Shown one piece after another: positions 41,905 through 50,210 of a DNA stretch of 64,000 bases. The translations under genes were made by a program, and so were the position numbers. Position 1 is the stretch's first letter, and each line of letters begins with the position of its first letter. The notes beneath the pieces are model-generated. The model made no database searches. It was not told the origin of the DNA and worked only from the letters and a program-made list of their open reading frames with translations. This DNA is from JBQTKD01 sp963703165 (GTDB lineage: Bacteria > Actinomycetota > Actinomycetes > Sporichthyales > Sporichthyaceae), in the NCBI GenBank assembly GCA_963703165.1, contig OY969798.1, forward strand, positions 2,046,001-2,110,000, read 5' to 3'.

Positions 41905-42156
41905 CCGGTCGGGACAACGCTGGATCTCCGGTCGTCGGGCGGCCACCACGTCGCCATGCCCGGCGGACTCGTGAACATCGTCCACGAGGATCGGCTGGGG
42001 GATCAGAACGGACGGGAGTGGGCTCGCAAGCGGACGCAGTGGGCGGACCGCAAGACCGCCAAGAGCTTCTGCGGAGATCCGCTCGTGGCGTCCGCTCAAC
42101 CGAGCGTTATAGGTCACCCTTCAGCGGACGCCACGGGTAGCCGGCACGATCGGGCG

Positions 42157-42708
42157 ATGACGTTCGCCAAAGTCTGCGGCCTGACTGACGAGTCGCACAT
42201 CGACTGGGCGATCGAGCTCGGTTACGACGCGATCGGAATTGTGGTCGCGCCGAAGAGTGTGCGGTACTGCCCGCCCGAGAGGGCCCGGTCGTTGGCAGCC
42301 CACGCGCGGGGGCGGATCCCGTCGTTCGTGGTCGCTCTGAGTTGGGCGCAGGCCGAGGAGGTCGCGGACTCCTTCGAGGTCGTCCAGATCTACGAGCCAG
42401 TGCCCCTGCCCAACCTGGCGTTCGCGTCCAAGTATCCGCCGCCGGCCGAGGTCTCGTTCGAGTGGTTCGTCTACGACGCCAGCACCGGCAGCGGTGTCTT
42501 CGAGGAGTTCCCCGACTGGGTGGCCGCGGTGCCGGGCAAGCTGCTCGTGGCCGGCGGGTTGGACGTGGGCAACGTCGGCCAGGTCATCGACTCCATCAAA
42601 CCCTTCGGCGTCGACGTCTCCAGCGGCGTGGAGAGTGCAGCCGGAGTGAAGGATCGGGGTCTGATGAGCGAGTACATCGCCGAGGTGCGGAGGACGCGAA
42701 GTGTGTGA
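42157..42708 (+). CDS. Phosphoribosylanthranilate isomerase (TrpF)-like protein
   Basis: 183 aa TIM-barrel protein. TFAKVCGLTDESHIDWAIELGYDAIGIVV at the N terminus (catalytic Cys in KVCG), SVRYCPPE (phosphate-adjacent Arg), an Asp in FVYDASTGSG, LLVAGGLDVGNV and PFGVDVSSGVES at the C terminus reproduce the TrpF motifs. It is shorter than usual (~200-215 aa). It stands outside any trp operon, whereas many actinobacteria rely on the bifunctional PriA for this step. The true substrate may differ. The next gene starts inside its last codons. Confidence 0.8.
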   Translation: MTFAKVCGLTDESHIDWAIELGYDAIGIVVAPKSVRYCPPERARSLAAHARGRIPSFVVALSWAQAEEVADSFEVVQIYEPVPLPNLAFASKYPPPAEVSFEWFVYDASTGSGVFEEFPDWVAAVPGKLLVAGGLDVGNVGQVIDSIKPFGVDVSSGVESAAGVKDRGLMSEYIAEVRRTRSV

Positions 42709-43759
42709 AGCAGAAGGTGATCCGGCGGCCGTTGCGGCCGTGACACCGCGGGCAGCCGCAGGCGAAGCCGTCGACCCGATCGGCCTGGAGCCCGTGGACT
42801 CCGTCGAGATCACGACACTCGTCGACAACAGCTTCGACGCGCTGCTGACCGACAGCAACGAGCGGATGCACCGCAAGAGCTTCGCCGCGGGCAGCGCGGT
42901 GGCGCCGCAGTTCGAGGGTGGGTCGACGCACGTCGGGCTGGTCGCCGAGCACGGGTTCGGGGCGCTGGTCACCGTCCGCAGGGGCGACCGTTCGACGACC
43001 TTGCTCTTCGACACCGGCCTGTCCCCCACGGCGCTGGTGACCAACGCCGAACGCCTCGGGATCAGCCTCGGCGACATCCACAGCGTCGTTCTGAGCCACG
43101 GTCACTTCGACCACGCGGGTGGCCTCGCGGGCCTGGCGGGCAAGCGCGGGACGCGGTCCCTTCCGATGGTCGTGCACCCGCTGATCTGGACCCGTCGACG
43201 CCTCGCGTTGCCGGGTCGGGAGCCCGACGAGTTGCCGACGCTCAGCAGAAGCGCGTTGAGCAGTGAGGGCTACGAGGTCATCGAGCGGCGGGTCCCGTCG
43301 CTGCTGCTCGACGGCTGCGTGCTGCTCACCGGCGAGGTCGACCGCACCACCGAGTTCGAGCGCGGCATGCCGCCCGCGCACGAGGCGTGGAACGGCACGG
43401 AATGGGCGCACGACCCGACGGTCATCGACGACCAGGCCCTCGTCGTGCACCTGCGCGGGCAGGGCCTGGTGGTGCTGACCGGGTGCGGGCACGCGGGGGC
43501 GGTCAACATCGTCCGACACGCGCAGCGGCTCACCGCGGTCCCCCAGTTGCACGCCCTGCTCGGCGGGTTCCACCTCGGCGGGCCCTGGTTCGAGCCGGTC
43601 ATCAGGCCCACCGTCGACGCCCTGGTGGACCTCGCCCCGAGCCTCATCGTTCCCGGTCACTGCACCGGTTGGAAGGCGCAGCACACCCTCGCCGGGGCGC
43701 TGCCGGACGCGTGGGTACCCAGCAGCGTGGGTACTACCTACACGCTGCGCGCCGCCTGA
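42701..43759 (+). CDS. MBL-fold metallo-hydrolase (COG1237-like)
   Basis: 352 aa from GTG 42701 (GGAGG 8 nt upstream), overlapping the TrpF-like gene by eight bases. Metal motifs: SHGHFDHAGG (HxHxDH), TGCGHAG (third His) and PGHCTGW (last His). LVDNSFDALLTD near the N terminus and the VLLFDTG strand fit the subgroup with archaeal ribofuranosylaminobenzene-phosphate synthase-like and 'DHP synthase-like' proteins. In this context it might act on a pterin, sugar phosphate or nucleotide related to the TrpF-like product; this is inference. Confidence 0.85.
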   Translation: MCEAEGDPAAVAAVTPRAAAGEAVDPIGLEPVDSVEITTLVDNSFDALLTDSNERMHRKSFAAGSAVAPQFEGGSTHVGLVAEHGFGALVTVRRGDRSTTLLFDTGLSPTALVTNAERLGISLGDIHSVVLSHGHFDHAGGLAGLAGKRGTRSLPMVVHPLIWTRRRLALPGREPDELPTLSRSALSSEGYEVIERRVPSLLLDGCVLLTGEVDRTTEFERGMPPAHEAWNGTEWAHDPTVIDDQALVVHLRGQGLVVLTGCGHAGAVNIVRHAQRLTAVPQLHALLGGFHLGGPWFEPVIRPTVDALVDLAPSLIVPGHCTGWKAQHTLAGALPDAWVPSSVGTTYTLRAA

Positions 43760-43940
43760 CCCGACGGTAACCGCAGGCCTCGCGGGCCGAGGTGTGGTGC
43801 AGGCAACCCCGCGGGGGAGACATACGCCATGTCGCCCGCGCCCGGCCTTTGAGAACCTGCCAAGCGATAGCGGCGAGATCGATGGAGATCCGGCGACGTC
43901 CCGGGAGCCGGGGTCCGATCTTGACGCGTCTGGAGTACTC

Positions 43941-45341
43941 GTGAGCACGCAGCCAATGCACCGCGTGGTGGTGATCGGGTCGGGATTCGGCGGCCTGAAC
44001 GCCACCCGCCACCTGAGCAAGGCACCGGTCGAGGTGACGCTGATCGCGCGCACCTCCCACCACCTGTTCCAGCCGCTGCTCTACCAAGTGGCCACCGGAG
44101 TCCTCTCCGAGGGCGAGGTCGCCCCGGCGACCCGCGAGATCCTCAAGCGGCAGCGCAACGCCCGCGTCATCCTCGGCGAGGTCACCCACGTCGACCTCGC
44201 CGCCCGCACCGTCACCTCGACGACCCCGATCGGCGAGACCGTCACCCCCTACGACTCCCTCATCGTCGCGGCCGGCGCCGGACAGTCCTACTTCGGCAAC
44301 AACGCCTGGGCCGAGTACGCGCCCGGCATGAAGAGCATCGACGACGCCCTCGAACTGCGCGGGCGCATCTTCGGTGCGTTCGAACTCGCCGAGATCGCGC
44401 CGACCCCCGAACTGCGCGAACGGATGCTGACCTTCGTCGTCGTCGGCGCCGGCCCCACCGGGGTGGAGATGGCCGGGCAGATCGCCGAACTCGCGCACCG
44501 CACCCTGAAGAAGGACTTCCGCGCGGCCGACACGTCCACGGCTCGGGTGATCCTGCTCGACGCCGTCGACAAGGTGCTGCCGACCTTCGGCGGCAACCTT
44601 TCGGAGTCGGCGAAGAAGGAACTCGAGAAGAGCGGCGTCGAGGTCCAGCTCGGCAAGAAGGTCGTCGACATGGACAACGACGGCGTCGTCGTCGAGGACA
44701 TCGAGGGCAACCGCACCCGCATCGAGTCGCGCTGCAAGGTGTGGGCCGCCGGGGTTTCGGCCTCGCCGCTGGGCCGCCAACTCGTCGAGCAGTCCGACGC
44801 CGAACTCGACCGCGTCGGGCGGGTCGTGGTGAACCCGAACCTGAGCCTGCCGGGCCGTCCCGAGGTGTTCGTCCTCGGCGACATGGCCAACGCGAACAAC
44901 CTGCCCGGCGTCGCGCAGGTCGCGATGCAGGGCGCCAAGCACGTGGCCCGGGAGATCCGCCAGGGCATCGTCAATCGTGAGACCGGGCGCGCCTTTCACT
45001 ACCACGACAAGGGCAGCATGGCGACGGTCACGCGGTTCCACGCCGTGGCCGCGGTCGGCAAGATCCGCCTCGCCGGATTCCTCGCCTGGATGGTCTGGCT
45101 GGTGATCCACCTCGTGTACCTGGTCGGGTTCCGCAACCGCCTCACGGCCTTGATCCGCTGGACGTTCAACTTCCTCGGCGACCACCGCTCCGAACGCACC
45201 ATCACCCACCAGCAGGTGCTGGGCCGACGTGCGTTGCAACGGCTACGGATGGGCGGCGAGGACGATCCGTGGGGCATGGGCATCACCGCCGTCGGGGACT
45301 CCCCTTCTGCCGAGGCGCGAACCCGAGCGACCACTCCCTGA
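43941..45341 (+). CDS. ndh: Type II NADH dehydrogenase
   Basis: 466 aa from GTG 43941 (GGAG 7 nt upstream). Two Rossmann loops: VVVIGSGFGGLNATRHL for FAD at the N terminus and FVVVGAGPTGVEMAGQIAEL for NADH at about residue 165. LFQPLLYQVATG and VFVLGDMANANNLPGVAQVAMQGAKH are NDH-2 signatures. A C-terminal hydrophobic segment (FLAWMVWLVIHLVYLVGF) places it at the membrane. It passes electrons from NADH to menaquinone without pumping protons. It is encoded alone. Confidence 0.94.
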   Translation: MSTQPMHRVVVIGSGFGGLNATRHLSKAPVEVTLIARTSHHLFQPLLYQVATGVLSEGEVAPATREILKRQRNARVILGEVTHVDLAARTVTSTTPIGETVTPYDSLIVAAGAGQSYFGNNAWAEYAPGMKSIDDALELRGRIFGAFELAEIAPTPELRERMLTFVVVGAGPTGVEMAGQIAELAHRTLKKDFRAADTSTARVILLDAVDKVLPTFGGNLSESAKKELEKSGVEVQLGKKVVDMDNDGVVVEDIEGNRTRIESRCKVWAAGVSASPLGRQLVEQSDAELDRVGRVVVNPNLSLPGRPEVFVLGDMANANNLPGVAQVAMQGAKHVAREIRQGIVNRETGRAFHYHDKGSMATVTRFHAVAAVGKIRLAGFLAWMVWLVIHLVYLVGFRNRLTALIRWTFNFLGDHRSERTITHQQVLGRRALQRLRMGGEDDPWGMGITAVGDSPSAEARTRATTP

Positions 45342-45364
45342 CCTGACGCCATAACCTCCCGGGC

Positions 45365-46060
45365 ATGCAACAGACGCGCCCCTTGGGTGAGATCTACGGC
45401 GAGACCCGCCTACGCATCGTGGAGCTGATCACCGGGCTGGACGACGCGCAGCTGGCAACGGTGCTGCCGACCTGCCCGGAGTGGAGTGTGCGCGACGTCG
45501 TCGGGCACATGGCCGGACTGCTGGGCGACGTGCTGGACAAGCGGTTCGAGGGAGCGGGAACTCCGGAGTGGACCGCCGCGCAGGTCGCGTCGTTGGGACA
45601 CCTGGACCTGCCCGCCACGGTGGAGATCTGGGCGGAGCGGGCGGCCCCCGTCGAGGCGGACTTCCCCGCCGCCCTGGGTGAGTTCGCGCCGCGGCTGGTG
45701 TCCGACGTCTGGAACCACGAGCAGGACATCCGCGGCGCGCTGCATCTGCCGCCGGCGAACCGGGACTCCGACGCCATCCTCGCTGCCTTGGTCGGGCAGA
45801 TGGACATGCTGACCTTGCGCCTGAACGACGCCTGCCTTCCCGCGTTGCAGATCGTCACTCCGAAGGGCGACTGGCAGGCCGGTACGGGGAAGGTCGCCGG
45901 ACGGGTCGAGCTGTCCAGCCAGTACGAACTGCTGCGCGTCCTGCTCGGGCGACGTAGCCGCCAGCAGATGGCTGCGTTGAGTTGGAAGGTCGGGAACCTC
46001 GACAGGTACCTCGACGTCCTCCCTCGCTTCGGCCCCGCGGAGCACGACATCCACGAATAA
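45365..46060 (+). CDS. Maleylpyruvate isomerase / mycothiol-dependent DinB-like enzyme
   Basis: 231 aa. CPEWSVRDVVGHMAGLLGDVLD and SDVWNHEQDIRGALHLP give the metal-binding His residues of the MDMPI/DinB_2 fold; a typical N-terminal IVELITGLDDAQLATVLPTCPEWSVRDV region is present. Known family members use mycothiol, for example as isomerases, transferases or in detoxification. Substrate unknown. 23 bp separate it from ndh; it may be co-transcribed. Confidence 0.88.
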   Translation: MQQTRPLGEIYGETRLRIVELITGLDDAQLATVLPTCPEWSVRDVVGHMAGLLGDVLDKRFEGAGTPEWTAAQVASLGHLDLPATVEIWAERAAPVEADFPAALGEFAPRLVSDVWNHEQDIRGALHLPPANRDSDAILAALVGQMDMLTLRLNDACLPALQIVTPKGDWQAGTGKVAGRVELSSQYELLRVLLGRRSRQQMAALSWKVGNLDRYLDVLPRFGPAEHDIHE

Positions 46061-46071
46061 GGCCCGCCTGT

Positions 46072-46147
46072 CATCCGTAGTGGTTCCACAAACCCCGACA
46101 AACCGGACACATTTACAACCATTACGCACGTCGTGCGCAGTGGTCGT
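46072..46147. repeat. REP-like palindrome, copy d, with shared spacer
   Basis: 46115-46147: arms ACAACCATTACGCACG and CGTGCGCAGTGGTCGT around a central T. The preceding 40 bp (TCCGTAGTGGTTCCACAAAC, then CCGACAAACCGGACACA) match the tail seen at 25009-25043. It lies between two unrelated genes. Confidence 0.75.
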
Positions 46148-46190
46148 AAACGGCCGGCGCCGGTGACGGGCCGACCGACAGACTGGGCGC

Positions 46191-47123
46191 ATGAAGCCCG
46201 GGAACGCCGTTCGGTTGGGCGTTCTGGCCCTGGTGTGGGGCTCGAGCTTTCTCTGGATCAAGCTCGCGTTGCGCGGGTTCTCGCCGGTGCAGATCACGTT
46301 CGCCCGGTTGACGATCGGGGCGTTGGTGCTGCTCGCGGTCGTGCAGACGCGCGGGTTGCGGCTACCGCGGGATCGCCGGACCTGGGTTGCGCTGAGCTTC
46401 GCAGCGGTGGTGTCGAACGTGCTGCCGTACACGCTGTTCGGCATCGGGCAGCGCAGCGTCGACTCCACCGTCGCCGGGGCGATCAATGCGACGACGCCGC
46501 TGTTCACGCTTGCCATCGCGTTGGCGGTGGGCACGGCGGATCGACTGGACCGGCAGGCGATCCTCGGACTGCTCGTCGGGTTCGCCGGCACCGTGCTGCT
46601 GCTCGCGCCGTGGCAGGGCGCCGGGGGGAGTCTCAACGGCTCGCTGATCTGCCTGGCGGCGGCCGCGCTCTACGGGGTCGCGTTCATCTTCATGAGCCGC
46701 GTGCTCGTCGGGCGTGGGGTGCCACCGCTGGTGCTGGCAGCCGGGCAACTGGTCGCGGCGAGCATCCTGACCGCGCTCGTGCTGCCGGTCGCCGGCGCCG
46801 AGGAGGTGGACCTGCGCACCGATTCGGTGATCGCCCTGATGGCCCTCGGTCTGGGTGGAACCGGGTTCGCCTACGTCCTGAACTACCGCCTGGTCGCCGA
46901 CGAAGGACCGACCGCCGCGAGCACCGTGACGTACCTGATGCCCGTGGTCTCGGTGGTCCTGGGCGCGGTCGCGCTCGGCGAGGACGTCGGCCCGCGACTG
47001 GTGGCGGGCATCGTCGTGGTGCTGCTCGGCGTCGGTCTGGTGCAGCGACGTCGGACCGTGCGACCGGAGGTGACGGCGACAACTGAGTCACCGTCACCTC
47101 CGAGCACGATTACTTCAGGGTGA
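46191..47123 (+). CDS. EamA-family (DMT) transporter
   Basis: 310 aa with ten predicted membrane helices in two EamA repeats. LALVWGSSFLWIKLALRGFSPVQITFAR at the N terminus and VTYLMPVVSVVLGAVALGED near the end are the repeat signatures. Exporter of metabolites or amino acids by family; substrate unknown. Its last codons contain a transcription-terminator-like stem and overlap the convergent gene by 14 bp. Confidence 0.92.
   Translation: MKPGNAVRLGVLALVWGSSFLWIKLALRGFSPVQITFARLTIGALVLLAVVQTRGLRLPRDRRTWVALSFAAVVSNVLPYTLFGIGQRSVDSTVAGAINATTPLFTLAIALAVGTADRLDRQAILGLLVGFAGTVLLLAPWQGAGGSLNGSLICLAAAALYGVAFIFMSRVLVGRGVPPLVLAAGQLVAASILTALVLPVAGAEEVDLRTDSVIALMALGLGGTGFAYVLNYRLVADEGPTAASTVTYLMPVVSVVLGAVALGEDVGPRLVAGIVVVLLGVGLVQRRRTVRPEVTATTESPSPPSTITSG
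47066..47101. terminator. Bidirectional terminator hairpin inside convergent gene ends
   Basis: GGAGGTGACGG and its exact complement CCGTCACCTCC separated by 14 nt. It lies within the last codons of the EamA gene. Confidence 0.65.
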
Positions 47124-48141
47124 CGACCCGCGAGGCGCCCTGGGAGGCCCAGAAGCGGCCGGTCTCGGAGTCGACCCAGGCGTCGAGCAGCGCGTACTTG
47201 CCTGGCGGCAGGTCGTAGCTGAGGTACTGCGAACGACCACCGGACAGCGGCGCGGCCGCGGCCGAGTACCGCGCGTCGAACGGCGCCTCACGCGAGGCGT
47301 CCTTGCTGTCGAAGTAGGCGACGAGGTCGTTCTCGGTGGCGCCCTTGGCCAACTTCTGCAGGCCGAGGAAGTGCCACTTGGCGGACGCGATGTTGCTGAA
47401 CAGCAGTTCGCCCTTCCGCGGCAGGGTCGCCGGTGCCTGGATGCGGGAACTGTCGTCCAGCTCGATCGTCTTCGCGCCCTTGGCGTCGCGGGTGTCCTTG
47501 CCGGACTTGCCCGCGACCTTCAGCACCGTGATCGGGACGGTCTTGCCCTTGCCCATGGCCAGGTCGGCGATGGTGATCTCACCCTCGGGCAGCTTCACCG
47601 TCATGGTGGTCGGCCGCTTCGGCGCCACAAAGGCTCCGCCCAGCGCGATCAGTGACTTCTCCGCGGCCTGGGCGTCGGCGGCGAGCTTCTGGGCGGCCTT
47701 GTTCCGCGCCGACCGTTCGGCCGCCGTCGGGCCTTCCATGCGCTTCTTCTTCGCGGACTTGTCCTCGACGTCGTCCTTCTTGGGCTTGGTGAAGCTCGCC
47801 TTGGCCTGCGGCTCCTTGTACGTCCGGGCGTTGGCGGACCGGACGTTGCGGACCGACTGGTCGGCCTTGTTCGCCTGGGCCTGCTTCGTGCCCGGCTTCG
47901 GGGTGTAGAGCCACAGGTTGTGCTGGTCCTTGGTCGAGCTGATCTTGAAGGTCACCCAGCCCGCCGAGAGCTTCTCGGTGCCGGTGAGCTTGGGCTCGCC
48001 CGCCCCCATCGTGATGGTCACCACCGGCAGTGCGTCCCTGGCGCCGTCGGTCGCCACTGCTGTTCCGGTCGCCGGTACCAGCGTCAGCAACGCCACCGTC
48101 GCGACCGTGTACGTACGCCTACGCATCGAACTGCCACTCAT
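47110..48141 (-). CDS. Exported Lys-rich protein, unknown
   Basis: 343 aa from ATG 48141 (GGGGAGG 8 nt upstream). It has a signal peptide (MRRRTYTVATVALLTLVPATGTAVA). The mature protein begins with a beta-rich stretch VVTITMGAGEPKLTGTEKLSAGWVTFKISSTKDQHNLWLYTP, similar in outline to cupredoxin-like domains, then a long Lys/Ala-rich helix (residues 85-155) and a second beta-rich half with MTVKLPEGEITIADLAMGKGKTVPITVLKV and AKWHFLGLQKLAKG. No copper ligand set is complete. A surface or secreted role is likely, without a defined function. Confidence 0.7.
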   Translation of the reverse strand: MSGSSMRRRTYTVATVALLTLVPATGTAVATDGARDALPVVTITMGAGEPKLTGTEKLSAGWVTFKISSTKDQHNLWLYTPKPGTKQAQANKADQSVRNVRSANARTYKEPQAKASFTKPKKDDVEDKSAKKKRMEGPTAAERSARNKAAQKLAADAQAAEKSLIALGGAFVAPKRPTTMTVKLPEGEITIADLAMGKGKTVPITVLKVAGKSGKDTRDAKGAKTIELDDSSRIQAPATLPRKGELLFSNIASAKWHFLGLQKLAKGATENDLVAYFDSKDASREAPFDARYSAAAAPLSGGRSQYLSYDLPPGKYALLDAWVDSETGRFWASQGASRVVTLK

Positions 48142-48307
48142 CAGCTGTCCTCCCCGAACACCCCGGTCGATAATTCGACTCCACCTCGAACCCTTCCGAG
48201 CCGCGGGTGCGGAACCAAGCGCGACACGGCATGAGCCCCCTCCTGGATCGGGTGAACTTCTGGTGGCCGGACGGTGGCCCTCCGCGCGCCCCCTCTACGA
48301 TCCCGGC

Positions 48308-48940
48308 GTGAAGTTCACCGGAATCCCCATTGCTGCGCTGGACTTCTACGACGACCTCGAGGCGGACAACTCGAAGTCGTTCTGGGCCGCGCACAAGGAC
48401 GTTTACGACACCTCCGTGAAGGCCCCCATCGAGGCCTTGGCCGCGGAACTGACCGAGCAGTTCGGCCCGGGCAAGTTCTTCCGGCCCTACCGCGACGTGC
48501 GCTTCGCGAAGGACAAGACGCCGTACAAGACCCACCAGGGTGTGTGGTTCGGCGACACCTCGAACTACTTCCACATCGGCGCCGCCGGGTTGTTCGTCGC
48601 CGCCGGGTACTGGCGGACCAGCCCGGATCAGGTCGCGCGGTTGCGGCAGCACATCGATGACGACGCGAGCGGCCCGGCGTTGGAGAAGGCCGTCGCCGCC
48701 ATCACCCGCAAGGGGTTCCAGATCGGCGGCGACAAACTCGTCCGGGTCCCGCCCGGCTACCCGAAGGATCATCCGCGGGGTGAACTGCTCCGGCACAAGA
48801 CGTTGACGGCGTCCCGCGAGCTCGAGTGCCCCGACTGGTTGACCACGCCGAAGGCGCGCACCGAGATCGCGAAGCTGTGGAAGGCCATGGCCCCGCTCGT
48901 CGACTGGCTGGACACCTGGGTGGGCCCACCCCACGAGTGA
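48308..48940 (+). CDS. DUF2461 (TIGR02453) family protein
   Basis: 210 aa from GTG 48308. LDFYDDLEADNSKSFWAAHKDVYD, FFRPYRDVRFAKDKTPYKTHQGVWF, AAGYWRTSPDQVARLRQHI and YPKDHPRGELLRHKTLTASREL follow the whole TIGR02453 profile. The family is common and conserved but uncharacterised. It is cytoplasmic, and there is no obvious operon partner: its 3' end is convergent with the sortase gene. Confidence 0.9.
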   Translation: MKFTGIPIAALDFYDDLEADNSKSFWAAHKDVYDTSVKAPIEALAAELTEQFGPGKFFRPYRDVRFAKDKTPYKTHQGVWFGDTSNYFHIGAAGLFVAAGYWRTSPDQVARLRQHIDDDASGPALEKAVAAITRKGFQIGGDKLVRVPPGYPKDHPRGELLRHKTLTASRELECPDWLTTPKARTEIAKLWKAMAPLVDWLDTWVGPPHE

Positions 48941-48952
48941 TCCGAGGTTGCC

Positions 48953-49585
48953 TCAGCTGATACCGGTGAGCGTTCCGTAGACGACGATGTTGTCCAGGTA
49001 GCCGCCCTTGGCCCGGTCGAAGCGCCCACCGCAGGTGATGAGACGCAGTTCCGATCCGGCGGTGTCGCCGTAGACCTCCTCGGTCGGGAACGCGTCCTGC
49101 GGGTAACTGACCACGCGAGTGACCGTGTAGTGCGCGACGCGACCGTCCATGCGGGTGACCGAGACGCGGTCGTCGATGCGGGTGGCGCCGAGCCCGTAGA
49201 AGACGCCCGGGCCGGTCCGGGTGTCGACGTGCCCAAGGATCACTGTGGGCCCGATTTCGCCCGGGGATGACCCCCGCCCGTACCACCCCGCCGGGGCGCC
49301 GGGATCGTCCGGCGGCACGCGGACCTCACCGGCGTCGTCCACGTCGAGCACCATCAGCTCGGTGTCGATCCGCATCCGCGGGAAGCTCAGGTGCGTGGCC
49401 GGCGAGTTGTCCAGAGTGCTCGACACCAGCGCCGGGCTCGCCTGCGCCGGGGCCTGCGCGCCACTGGAGTACCCCGCCGCGACCAGCCCGCCGGATGGCG
49501 GCGTGGGCGGACCGGACTGACGCGCGATCACACCCACGGCGACGGAGGCGCCGCCGATCACGACCAGCGCGATGCCGCCCGTCAC
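48953..49585 (-). CDS. Class F sortase
   Basis: 210 aa. N-terminal membrane anchor (GGIALVVIGGASVAVGVIA), linker, then the sortase barrel with catalytic His in VILGHVDT, Cys in LRLITCGGRFD and Arg in RFDRAKGGYLDN. This is the class F layout, without the extra C-terminal membrane helix of class C. The first standard start is GTG 49585; the frame continues upstream with a basic RRKVRRSQKKAAARL segment but offers only unusual starts there. It should join secreted proteins with a Pro-x-Thr-Gly-type signal to the cell envelope. Two such proteins are encoded immediately upstream. Confidence 0.9.
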   Translation of the reverse strand: MTGGIALVVIGGASVAVGVIARQSGPPTPPSGGLVAAGYSSGAQAPAQASPALVSSTLDNSPATHLSFPRMRIDTELMVLDVDDAGEVRVPPDDPGAPAGWYGRGSSPGEIGPTVILGHVDTRTGPGVFYGLGATRIDDRVSVTRMDGRVAHYTVTRVVSYPQDAFPTEEVYGDTAGSELRLITCGGRFDRAKGGYLDNIVVYGTLTGIS

Positions 49586-49669
49586 CAGGCGGGCCGCGGC
49601 CTTCTTCTGGCTGCGTCGGACCTTGCGCCGTCCGGCGCGGGTCGTGAGCGGATCAGTGCCGATGGAGCA

Positions 49670-50014
49670 TCACCCGTGACGTCGTCCTGCGATCGTGAAG
49701 CCGGCAAGCGCCAGCGCACCGGCGAGGACGCCGGCTCCCAGCGAGATAATCATGGCGTTGTCCCCGGAGTCGGATGCCCCGCCGAAGCCGGTCTTCGGAG
49801 CACCGGACGGAGTGGCCGCCGGGCTCGACGACGAGGTCGGCTTGACCGTCGCCATCGTGGTCACGTTCGCCGGCTTCGCGGTCATCGACGGCGACGCCGA
49901 GGTGCTCGGCTTCATCGTCGGGCTGGGCGAGACGTCGGCGAGGGCAGCCGAGGCGGGACCGAGGGCCAGCACCGCGCCCGCGGCGACGACAGCGAGGATC
50001 CGAGGCTTGTTCAT
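49670..50014 (-). CDS. Sortase substrate with GAPKTGFG sorting signal
   Basis: 114 aa from ATG 50014 (GGAG 6 nt upstream). Signal peptide (MNKPRILAVVAAGAVLALGPASAALA), a Ser/Thr/Pro-rich spacer of ~50 residues, then GAPKTGFGG, a membrane segment (AMIISLGAGVLAGALALAGFTIAG) and the charged tail RRHG. This is the complete architecture of a cell-wall sorting signal in which AP-K-TG replaces LPxTG. The small mature part offers no enzymatic domain. It lies 84 bp before the sortase start in the same direction. Confidence 0.82.
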   Translation of the reverse strand: MNKPRILAVVAAGAVLALGPASAALADVSPSPTMKPSTSASPSMTAKPANVTTMATVKPTSSSSPAATPSGAPKTGFGGASDSGDNAMIISLGAGVLAGALALAGFTIAGRRHG

Positions 50015-50128
50015 CAGCAACTCCGAGGTGGCGGCGCACAGCGCGAAAGGGTCCGGCGCCGCTCAGTGGATCTTGATCCGGAGCGGACCGCAAGATTCCA
50101 TTCGTCACTCTCAGTGCAAAATCTGCCG

Positions 50129-50178
50129 GGACTTTCCGGGTTCACCCCTCAGATCGGGGGGGAACGTCCGGAAAGTCC
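50129..50178 (-). terminator. Nested hairpin terminator between the two sortase substrates
   Basis: Outer stem GGACTTTCCGG / CCGGAAAGTCC (11 bp, perfect) with an inner CCCC...GGGG stem; on the minus strand it is followed by ATTTT. It should end transcription of the upstream substrate gene. Confidence 0.75.
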
Positions 50179-50210
50179 GCTCGGTCAGTCACAATCAGTG
50201 ATTATTGGGG

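Noticed and set aside
42121..42156. Earlier start for the TrpF-like protein (in-frame from 41956)
   Set aside because: The upstream segment has no family similarity, while TFAKVCGLT at ATG 42157 is the normal TrpF N terminus.
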